Assembly: GCF_014851395.1 (NCBI RefSeq)
Contig: NW_024041373.1
Coordinates: forward strand, 4,709,429 to 4,773,428
Source of the DNA: Micropterus salmoides
Taxonomy: Eukaryota; Chordata; Actinopteri; Centrarchiformes; Centrarchidae
Reading direction: 5' to 3'
Length of the DNA: 64,000 bases
Shown in pieces: positions 24,301 through 36,300 of the stretch. Below the pieces are notes generated by a model. The model made no database searches and was not told the DNA's origin. It saw nothing but the letters and a program-made list of their open reading frames with translations. How positions within the stretch are numbered: position 1 is the stretch's first letter; every line of letters begins with the position of its first letter. The translations under genes were made by a program, and so were the position numbers.

Positions 24301-27300
24301 AAGCAGTCAGTGATCCTATCAGCCTCTCACTTTAACAGTCCTGTTCCTTCACTCACAGTCCTTGTCTACAACACATACACACACACATAGGCCAGAACAG
24401 AATGCAGCAGAACCCAATTGTTTGATGAGGTTTTAAATGGTCAACCCCTGAACACTCTGACGGCCTCAGTGCATATAACCGTTGATACCAACCATTCTTC
24501 TCTATGTTCTGTTTCTTTATGTTCCCCCCAATTCCTTTCAGAACGCAGAAGCGTGGAGCAACCTGTCTGCGGCCTACATTCGCCTCCAAAAGAAGTGAGT
24601 ATGAGTGTGACGTGTAATGGAAACATTCACAGAGCGGCACATGTTAACTTATTTGCTCTGGTAGCAAGAGTGATCATTGTGTTGGGAAAACCTGATGCTG
24701 GTATCAATGTCTAAAGCAGAGTTTATGACAGTTTGTCACTGTTTAGGTTACAGACATTTTGTTGCTCCCATTTCCTTGTTATATATTGGATCTACACTCA
24801 GTGGTCACCTCCCATTTTAGTTCCTGGAAGAGAAATTCAAAAAAAGTGCTGAAAACCATCTCTAGAGGATTAAAGTCATTGTTAACGTGATGTCTCACAC
24901 ACTTGCTGTGATTTCTTATTTTAATTCTACTTCATCCTCCACCTTTAATTTAGTGTTTACTTAATACCTGATTTCTCACCTTCAGTTTTCCCCACACTCA
25001 CTCACCTCTTGGCGAGCCTGTGTCCACTTGAACCCCTTTCCAATCTTAGCTGATAGAATGGGGGAACCTGATGTGGTCCTGTCCACTTCTAGGTTTGATT
25101 AAGATATTTGTATAATGAGCAGCAGTTTAGGTGGCCCTAATAATGTTGTTACTGGGTGTACTTGTATCTTTTTTTGCTGCATCAGTGCAGCACCTTTACA
25201 AGGCAAGAGAACTGTGAGCCCTGCAATTTAGTTGCAAATAGACAAAACACAAGCAGATGAAGAAAACATATTCAATACTTTGACAACACAAGTTTTTTAG
25301 ACAGAACAAAAATATTGCAGATAAATAAAACACATGCAAACTGAGAACCACATTTTGACAACACATAAACAACAAAGAACCATGCTGTAAATACAGAAAG
25401 CACAAGAGAAAACAGATAATACTTATGAATGTTCCAGATCGCAGGTATGTATGGGACAAAGTGATTTCATTCAAGTCTGAGTTTTTTTTGGCTCTAGATG
25501 CAGAAAGACATGTTTATGCTCATAAACACATGGCCTCTTGTGCTGTGTTTTTTCGTACTGGAGAAGGCTGTGACAGTACGGAGGTATCCAGTGTCTCTGA
25601 GCCTTTGTTAACATCAGATGCATGTGCTTCCAGGCCTGAAATTGAAAAGCAAAGTAGAAAGGCTTCTATTAAGACCTGGTTTATGTACCTTCCCAATCAA
25701 CCATTACCAAGTGTTGAAATGAATTTTGTTGTAAGTGCTGCTAGTGGATTATCCACATGTTTTAGTGTGCTCATTCACTGCTAACCGTTTTCTTTCTGTC
25801 TTTTTCTTCCTGTTTCTTTCTGTCACACTTATTGGCAGAAACAAAGCCTTTCTTACCCTGCAAGAAGCTCTGAAGTGTAACTACGAACACTGGCAGATCT
25901 GGGAGAACTTTATCACTGTTAGCACTGACATCGGGGACTTTGCTGAAGCCATCAAGGCCTACCATCGTCTGATGGACCTCAGGGAAAACTACAAGGACAT
26001 CCAGGTAAAAGAATGGCATTAAAGTCATCTTAATCTAACTACATCATGAGGTGGAGACAGGTAGTGCAAGCAGTCAGTGATCCTTTGAGTCTCTCACTTT
26101 GACAGTCCTTTTCCATCATCAAGTGACATTATGCCTCACTCTTTGACAGTATGTTGTATAAGGTCATTAATGTATCATAGCTGTGACTCAGACGTAATCC
26201 CTGGAGTGCCACACACAGGTGGTCTGTATAACAGTGAAGAGACAAGAAACTTAATAAGGAACAGGGAGTTAAATGTAAAGCAGCATTGTGTAAGATATTT
26301 GTTGCAATTTTGTGCCCCTACAGTCAGAGTGCAGTTATACTCCGCTGTTGTAAATAAGGACAGCTATTCACGTGCATTTGTTATGATAACCTATGATGTC
26401 GCCAACTTTGCTAACATAGCCAAACATCAAGCAAGTATGGCAACACAAGACACAGCAATATTACTGACTAGTCCAACAGCAAGAAGGCCCGGCCAGGTTA
26501 AGGCCCAGATGCTAAATCTGTCCTTAACCTGGCTGTTGAAGTTCAAGCATTTATTTAAAAACACAAAACTTAACTTCCAATTTTTGGTTCACAAATTTAC
26601 TAAAGACTTACCTCCCTCCATATTATAAAATTGTAAATATTCAGGCAAAGACTAGCACAGCTCAATTTAATTATTAGACGACTTTTAATTTAACTCCATT
26701 CTTAATGGAACGATTTGTAAACAAGAAGTAGTACTTTAAAATAAGTACGGTGTTTAACTGGGAGCCAGTGCAGTAACTGAAGGGGTGCGGTGATGTGCTC
26801 CCAGGACCGCGTGCGGCAGAGAACTCCTGTAGCTGAATTCTGTTCAATAGTCTGTTTAAGGCAGAGTAGTCTCTGCATCAAAGTAGGAAAGAAACGGTCG
26901 TAGTTTGTAGATGTTCTTTCAAGCTCTAGGATCTTTTTATTATCCCCAAGGGGCAAGTTGTTGTACAGTCGGCAGTCTTTAGGTAAAAAAAGGCAGTCAT
27001 GGTGATGTTTTTAATATGTTTGTCAAAACAAAGGGTGGAGTCAAAAGTTACACCCAGATTTCTTTGCCTCAGCAACAGAGGATGTAACAAAACCAGGGAT
27101 GGACAGATTAAGATTGGAGACTTTGCAAATTGTCGCTGGAGAGGCAATGAGGATAGCCTCAGATCTATCCTGATTAAGTTTAAGGTAGGTGCAGGTCATC
27201 CAAGCATTAATACCGTCAGGTTGGATGTTGGTAGAGTGTCCGAAGGCTTAGTGTGTAGGTAGAGTTGTGTGTCGTCAGCATAACAGTCAAAGGTGAATTA

Positions 27301-30300
27301 TATGTCAAAGAATTAGATGTCCAAGTAAGAAATGAACATTAATGGTCCAAGAACCGAGCCTTGTGGGACACCACGGGAAAGGGGGGATGTCGGAGACCTA
27401 AAGCTGGTAATTCAATTTCACTTCAGTTTTATTTATATAGCGCCAAATCACAACAACATTTATCTCACAGCGCTTTTATAAAAGAGCAGGTCTAGACCGT
27501 ACTCTGTGATATTATTTACAGAAGCCCAACAGTTCCCACCAAGAGCAGCACTAGGTGACAGAGGCAAGGAAAAACTTCCTTTTAAGAGGCAGAAACCTCG
27601 AGCAGAACCATGGCTCAGGGTGGGCGGCCATCTGCCTCCACCGGTTGGGGTGAAGGGGGGAGAGAGAGAGAGAGGGAGAGAGAGAGATAAGGAGAAGAAC
27701 AGAGAGAAAAAGAGAGGGATGGAAGGAGAGAGAGAGGGGAGGGAGGCAGTCTACACAATATACACACAGAGGTATAGACAGTAAAGGTGATGTTGCTATA
27801 GACTAAATGAAAAATGGTACAGATATTTATAGTAGTGTTAATGATAATAATCGTAATCAGTAGTCACCTTGGTAAGGGCAGTCTTTGAGCAGGGCAAGAT
27901 GATTCAGTGTATCTGAGAGGAGCACATTGAGCTTTGTATGAGGCAAAATGGGTGATTTCCTTTCCAGTCAGAGGATGCACCCAACTGGTAAAATCTTGTC
28001 AAAATCTGCTCATAAATCTTTTTCATGGTGGTCGCATGCAGAGTCATTTTCAACAACTGAAAGGAAAACCTCTCTGAAGCACGTCTCGGTAATTGCACAC
28101 CCACCAATGCATTCTAAGGGGAAGATTAAGCATTGGCTTTCAATAAACAAACCAAAACAGCCAGCGGTAGCATTTTCAGGAGTATTAATTATCTTCTTCA
28201 GCCCTGTAATAATTTTAGTCTCGTAGTTTGAGCAATTAACTTTAAAGATTATATCTTTCAGCACAGCAGGACTGATTGAAATCACAACTCTGGCTCTGAA
28301 AGGTATCCTGTGTTCTTGGGACAAATACTGAAACTACTTCAAATTCACATTCTTTAGGGTGATTACAAACGATTTTACATGACTTTTTTACTTTAGTGTA
28401 ATCCTGTTTGGTTATTGTTGTTGTTTAAGGCAACTTTTCATCCAGCGTGATCCTTTATGCTGGTCGTGTTGAGATCAGTCAATATGTAAAAGCACACAAG
28501 TTGAAAAGTTCAGCAGCAGCATCCATGCTCCAAGTAGATAGCTTAGAAAATGTTATTTGGCTTTGCTCTGCTTGCATTTTCCTCCCTCCCCACATACTCA
28601 TCTGTGACACAAACATCTCAACATAAAGATCCACTTACCGGCTTTTTTTAGCATCATGAATACTCCCAGCAAACTACGTGGCAAGTTGGCTAAAAGTTGT
28701 TGAAATTCAATTGAATAATCAATCACTTGAATGGACCATATGACCAACCAATGTCTCCATCCTTTGTCATCCCGCTAATTGGGTATACACATCAGGAGTA
28801 CAGGGTCCTTGCATTTACCCATTCCTGTGCAAACCATTAAAACATTTTTCCATCCAGATTGAGTTTTTTACTTTCAATGTGTTGCCAGATGCAATTCTCC
28901 AGACACACATGCCCACACTATGACATTTAAAGATATTTTAGCCAATATTAAACTTTCAAATGACTACGACAGAATATTAGGCCCCGTAGATTAATAACAA
29001 ATTATGCAGGGGGGTAAAATTCCGAGAAAAAAATCTAAAATTTTGAGATTATAAAGTCATACATTTGTGAGGTCAGAGTCAGTACTAATGGTAAAGTGAA
29101 TATTACCCCCACCCCCCCGGCTCCGTACATTTTTTTATATCTACAATGGCCCTATAAGTCTGTCTGCACCTGGGAATACTGTGACACATTTTTACCACCC
29201 TTCCCAGTACTGTGTACCAAAGGACAGATGGACAAAAAGCAAAGTGTATTTTTACATCAAAGTGTTGAAGCTTTACATCACTCTTTTTCTACCCTGCCTT
29301 CCTCAGTGAAACAAACCTGTCAACTTCACCTCAAAATGTCACATAAAAGTCTCATTACTTCAGATGACTATTTTTACAGTTCTATTTTTTACTCACATCC
29401 ATCTCACACCTGTAAATGGTATTTTGCATAAATAGTGTTGACACTCTGCTCCTGAAACTACATCATCAGATCACAGTTCCATTTTTAGAAGCAACATTTC
29501 TGCCTTTTTCGGTTTCATATTTTTCTTGTCTGTGTTTGGTTTTAGCCCAGGCACAGTATGAGAGGTGGAGCGGTAGTGAAGGAGAGATGGTGGCAGAGAC
29601 CACCATGAATTCCTCTTGTATGGAATGTATAGAGGGCTGCTGACAGATATGCTTTGACTGGCTGATAGATTTCAAAGGAGCTGAGGGTCACATGGCTCAG
29701 CTTTGTGCCTCTTGGGGTTCAATGGGATACTCAGGAACCTTACAGTTACACACACATGCATTCACACTCAGGCACTATACAGAGATTGTTATAATCTAAA
29801 AGTAAACTTCAAAATGAGCTTCACAGATTTTATTTTTGTTTCTTCTCTTTAAGTTACTTTTCAACTTAATTTCTCACTAGCAGGAAAACGTCAGCCATTC
29901 AGTTTTTATCCTTATGTCACTTTTCCACACAGAGATGGACAACATAGGAGGAAACATCAAACGCAGTTCTTTTTAGGGATTTAATCTTAATCTCATCACA
30001 GAAAATACAGCAAATGCACAGACTTCAGAGACAGTCTGGCAGATATTACCCACAGTGTATGTATGTAGGTTTTTGCAGCAGTACCTTTAGCCTTTTCTGC
30101 TTAACATAGAAAAGGCCAGGTATGTCACTGAGGAGCCAGTTTCCAGCAGACTGTGTGTTGAGGTGTGAACAGATGTAGAGGATGTGGCCGTCAAAACTCC
30201 CGTGGTGTCTTGCATGATGTCTGACATATCATTCCAAAGACATTACATCAAAGCCTTCCAGTTGATTTACCTTAATTGTCACTGCGGTGAAGAAAGGTCT

Positions 30301-33300
30301 CCCAGTCTGAATCAAACACAGGGATGGCAGACTCAGCCAGTAGCAATGAAAACTACTATGGAAAGAGATCATTCCTGAATTTAAATATATTGAATGGCTA
30401 TTGTCATGCATACCAGTTTACTTGTCTTAAAACAGGTCTCTAATTTCCTCTAGGTTGAGTGAACTGATGACGTCATCAGCGTTACAACTTGGGCCTGGAG
30501 AGTATATATTTTTAACAGAAAGTCTGTGTCATAAATCTGATGTGGAGTTTTAAAGACCTAGCCATTTACCAGGCAGGGAGGAGTCTAATAAAAGATGCTG
30601 TCAAGTAGCGTTGTGGAAATATAAGATCCAGAGTTTTCGAGGGACTAAAGGTCAGAATATCTCAGACTGCTGCTTACATTTTGCCCTTTCTAAAAAATCT
30701 AATTCTTGTGAGTCCTCCTACTTTATGGGAGTACAATACTAAATTGCTGAAATTGCTTTCTAGGGGCAAGCGCTGCTCTTTCACTTTGCCCAACCAGATT
30801 TATCCTGCCAGTCCAGGGATCAAACAAGCGATTGTTTGTTCACATAAACATAAAAATAAATAAGAAAGGGGAAAAGAAGAAGTGTATATACATTTGTACG
30901 TTCAATTATTAAATATACATTTATGGTAATAATTTGTGTATTTGATAACATACAGATACAAACCATAACATAAAATAGCCAAATTCAAATGTATATGGGG
31001 GGCTTGTTTTTTGGAAATAAAATGAAGAGATCACACAGTGTGTATGGTGCAATGGAACACATGACATGAAGTGAGTTTGGAAAAACAGGTAAACTGTTCC
31101 AGATTTATTCAAAATGGCTAACTGTTCTTGCAGCGTCAGCTTTTAGCCTTTGTTAGTTTTAACAGTATCTATGTATTTTGCAGCCATCATTTTGATCTTT
31201 ACTACACACCTGTAAATGCATGCATGCAGCAAATGGCAGGTCAGACTCGAACCCTGGCTGCCATAGATGAAATAAACACTGCATTGCATTATGGGCAAAA
31301 GTAAAGTTGTGGAAATAAAAGCAGGTGTTTTATCTTTAATTGCTGATCTAAAACATCTGATTTGACAACTATGATTGAGGTGTAACCAGAAATTTTACTT
31401 CCCAGTAGTTTCAACTCAGAGTATGTTGACTTTTTCTTTACATACAACATAAGTGTATCATTTGTAGAACCATAGCAGATTGGTTTCTTTGGCCGTGCTG
31501 AGCAATGCTACAGTTTAATTAACAGAAATTAAAGCATTACATGTAGCTAAGAATTCAAAATCACATCTAATATATATAATTATTTCATAATGTTGAGACT
31601 TAAATTGTGATTTATATTTGAAGTCAAATCTGACATTGACGTATTTAACTGTTTTTTTTTGCTTATGGCAGATTCTTCAGATCCTGGTAAAAGCAGTTGT
31701 TGAAAACCTGACAGACCGCCAGGGTGAGCAGCAGTAACTCTCAAGTCCAAACTGAAGGAGCTCCTGGGACGGGTCAGTTCCCGGCACAGTACTGACTCTG
31801 AGATCTGGCGGCAATACGCTTTGCTGTATGGTGACGGCCACAGCTCCAACCCAGAGGACAACGAAAAGGTTGGTTTCACAGCCAGCATTCCTGCAACATT
31901 AACATTTACCCATCTTTACCCATTTTCTCAGTCAATTATTTTCCATTATTTATAAAATGTCTTGTTTTGTCCACAACCCAAAGATATTCAGCTATTCATA
32001 GAGGACTTTTGACTTATTTCCTTTAAAAAATTACTCACACCCATGAATCGATTATCAAAATAGTTGGCAATTAACATAATAGTTGACAACTAATCTATTG
32101 ACGGCGTTATTTTGTGGTTTTTCAGGCACTACAGTTCTTGTCAAAGGCCCATCGCTGCGAGGTTCAGGCTGGTGGCTGGGAGAAAGAACCTGGTCTGTTC
32201 AAGGAGGTGATCAAAAGAGCCACTGATATGGGTGAAGGTGAGAACACCATTTAGCAGCAAATACATCCACCATCCACACACAAACCTTGGTGTTGTTGTA
32301 TTCCAGGGAACCTGGAACAACAATCTGCAACTGAGTCTCCCTTTTGTCATCATTAGACCTTTTACGAATACCCCTTGGTTTTGACTGAACAGTAGTAACT
32401 TATCTGTAATACAGGGGGAGAAGTTAATGGTTCCAAAAAGTCATATTAACAGGAAGTCCTGCTTACTACCGCGTATTGCTGACTAGAGCCAGACCGATAA
32501 ATCAGCGTGCTAATATTATTGGCCGATATGCGCTAATTGCAGATAAATCGGTATCAGTGTTTATAACAGCAGATAATTGACAATAAAAAGAGAAAATGAC
32601 AGGCAGAAGACGGATCCTTCAGTCATGAGTGTTGTCATTGCATAGTTTGTCCACCAGAAGGCACTCTACAACTCCCCTGTTGGCAACACAAGCCACAAAT
32701 CCACCACAAAACACAGCAATCAGCTAACCTAATCAGTTGGAGTTCTTTTTAAACTGCATTATGTCATGTTGTCTTGGTGAGGTCTCATAACTGCACAGAA
32801 TATATATTAGGGATAATCTTTGATATGCATTTCTGAAAAGAAGAAAAAAAAGATTATCTGCCGATATGTCGGAATGTCAGATTTTTAAAATCAAATATCA
32901 AAATTGGTATCCGTCTAAAATATCCCATATTGGTCAGGCTCTGTTGCTGACATAATGGTGCGCTGCAGCTTGGACAGGGTTGTACGAACTCAAGAACCTC
33001 GCCTGTGTTTCCGCTGAAGTAACAAAGGACTAAATTTTGTTTATTTGTCTTGACAGTTCTTGCCATGAAGTGGAAAGGAAAACAGGAATGCCCAACTAAG
33101 ATTTAGTTCCTATCTGAGCGTAATTCATTAGTTCCTGTGACTACTTGGTCAAAAAGGGGGCAAATGTGTAGTGCAGAGATAGAAAAGAATCCAGGACAGG
33201 AAACGTAGTGACTTCACAAGGTCGCTGGTTTCAGTCCTCAGACCTGCTGTGAACAGCCTGTAAAGCGACTACACACACCATCAGCTGTTCTGGTACACAT

Positions 33301-36300
33301 GAGCAGTGTGAAATCCGGCTGTCTTCTCCAAGACTGAATCATCATCCCCTGTGGTTATTGGTGGATTATGCAGTCCCTCCAGGATTTCGTGGGCCTTTTT
33401 GTGATTGTTGCGGCCTAAAATGCCAGATTTTGCGGCAGCTTTCCTGAAAATTTGCGATCAAAGTTTGATGGTATTTTTGCGGTGAAATTGTGGGAATAAG
33501 TTAAAACTGCAAAAGTAGATGTGATTTTCTTTTAACTTTAGACTTATAATTGAATACTAATAACTGACACTTGTTTACACACTAGACTTTTTATTCCTAA
33601 GCGATGTTCTTAAATCACACACAGTTCAGTGTCATGCAAACAGGACGTTACTCTGTCACTCTGTGATAAACTACATTAACGAGCTTACCTTGATTCTCTC
33701 AGTGCTTGCAATTGTCCGGGATGCAGCAGCCTGTGTCACAGTGATTTGTCTCGGCTGACCTTCATACGTATCTTCCGTTCTCCACATGTTTTACGATGGC
33801 AAAGTGTTTGTCAATAGACAATTTCCTTCTGTGTTCCCTGTATTTATTAATCTTAGTCCTTTTTGTAATATTAATACCTTTTATTAATATTTCTAAATAT
33901 CTTTAATATTTGCTAATACCAAACCTGCCCCCTCTCTGTGCAATGAAGGCAAACAGACCACTTAACTTTCCACTCTTGGCTACATGACCTTCCACTAACC
34001 AAACAATCAGTCCAAGTTTCTCAGAGGGGCAGAGGAGGTGAGTGAGAGGAAAATGGGAGAGATTTGTCTCTGATTTCAGTTTAGTTGTTCACAGTCCCCA
34101 GATGTGTTCATTACACCCACAATGCAAGACATACTTAGCTTAGCTGTTGCTCTGTTTATTCATGTGGGATAATGAGCAAATTTCAACGATTTTTGTTCAC
34201 CAAAATGGGTATTACAATCACGGGAAAAGTCAGCTTAGCTTTGGTTAAGACTACTTGTTTGTGGAGAATGAAGTGAGCTCAGCAGAACTCTGTAGCCCCC
34301 CCCCCGAAAACTCTGCCTAAGGCTAGCAGCTTCAGGCTAAATTACCTGCTATTAGCATAACACACTTGTAATTGAGTTTCTTTGTGGGTAATGTAGGCAC
34401 CAGGTTTTAACAAGGAAGGGAATGCATGAAATAAGTCTATCTCTGGCTCCGTAGCTTCGATATCGTGAGTCTGCCAGTGTTACAGGAGTACATTGCCAAA
34501 TCAGTGGAATACTCGTTTAAAGCATTTGGATTAATCCACATTTGGTGCTCGAGTGTTTCTGGCAGCAGGACAGTGTATGTGGGATTGAGTCCAAATAAAC
34601 TACAGTGTGTGTTCATGGTGATGAGGGAAGTGACTGATGTGTTTTTAATTGGTTTTGGACAATGCTGGAGCTCTATGGCACAGAGGAAAAACATGTATCA
34701 GGCTTTGATACACACAATACTGTTTAATAGGATACATTTATTGGTTTTAGTCAGTTCATAGGATTTGTTAATAACAAGAAAAAATGTAGAATTGCACCAG
34801 ACCTTTAACCCTGTAATCTTAGGTATGGATATGCTATATGATTATTATCTTGTTTAGGTGCTGTTTTTTCTGTGGCCTAAATGCTGTTTTCAGATTTGAA
34901 CATGATGGAAAGTCATTGTAGGCATGGAAGTTGATCAATGGAACTTGGCACTACACATTTCCTCAGGGTAGTAGACTATCCTCTGGGTGCAGGTACAGGT
35001 TCCTGAGGTGCAAAAGGTCTTGTTTTGGCAAAAGCCTGGTTCCCGCAGCCACAGAAGCCCTGTACAAGGTGTCTGGATGAGGACACCAGGAGCCTGTCTG
35101 TTGTTGCTGTTGCATGTTTTCTTTGTGGTGTACATTTGTTGGGTAATATGTGATATGTGAGGAGGAAAATGTTTATTAATGTATTGGTGATGGACAGTGC
35201 TGTGAAACACAGTTTCCTTCTGCAGACTCAAAGTCTAAAGTGCTTCCATGTGGCAGAGAGGAAGAGTTAGTAGAGCTGTCAATCAGATGGAGGAGGGTAA
35301 CGCTGCAGCGATGTGACCTATGAATATTCTGTCCTTAGTCCAGTTGCTGTCATACACAGCCATCATCATGTGTGTAGGAAAGTTTGTGAAGGCACCTGTT
35401 TGAAGTAATGCTGCTGCTGCTGCCGCTGTTGTAAAAGTGGTTTTAATCTCAGTTTGTTTGTAGTCAGATTAAACACTTCTCATGGAAATCTGTGAAGTCT
35501 GTCTCAAGCATAAATCAGGACAAAACACAACAAACAAACACAAAAGCAACTAACCCAGCAGGCTGGACATTCTCTGAAACCTCTGTCTCTGTTTCTCAGT
35601 GACCATCAGCTGCAGTAAGATAAAGAGTAATCCAACCGAAGCTCTACAGATGCTCTCCTCCACCCGCCTCAGCCTCAGGAGTCTGGCCACCAAAGCTAAG
35701 GTACACTCCACGAACAGCAGTCCACCGCTCGGCCCGAAGGCCACTCTCCTTCTCCATGACATCACTGCTTTCCATGACTCATAGCTGATGGTAGGGTTCA
35801 TAGCGTCAAGATGTCACTGCGTTTGATTGCTCTTTTCTTGCATCTTGAGTCTGAACAGGGCTGCTTCAGTGGCTTTAAGGAAATGTTGACCACATGCTTC
35901 ACAAAAAAAATGTTATAGACAAATGTGACCTTCCTCCACAAGTCTACACAAAATAGAAAATATACACTGGTGGTAATAGAAGATACAATGCAAGATGATT
36001 CATGGTCAGGATGGACCCAGTAGTGCTTTTCTGTCTCTTGGATGGAACAGAAAATAATATTGTGAAAGCTGTAAACCAGGCGAGTGACACAAAACCATTT
36101 TACAATGATAAGAGAATTGTATAGAAGTGGGATCTAAATATTTTCCTGTGTTTAAGACTGAAAACCGGGTCGGGAAAAAAGTTTTGCCCGGATAATTTAG
36201 TTTTGTTGTTGAAATACTCATTTCAGCCACAAGAGGCTGAAGTGCATCTCCTCTTTGTTCAAAATAGACCAAGCATTCATTCTTCCGGGTGAGTTTAATT

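Noticed and set aside
25425..25784. 119-codon open frame between TTC27 exons f and g
   Set aside because: No domain, no homology that I recognise and no splice context. It overlaps the exon g upstream region and is likely chance.
26131..26628. 165-codon open frame after TTC27 exon g
   Set aside because: The composition is unremarkable and there is no motif or promoter. It probably runs through intronic repeat sequence by chance.
31724..31734. 11-bp intron in TTC27
   Set aside because: It has GT...AG ends and restores the frame, but it is far below any known spliceosomal intron size. A one-base indel is simpler.
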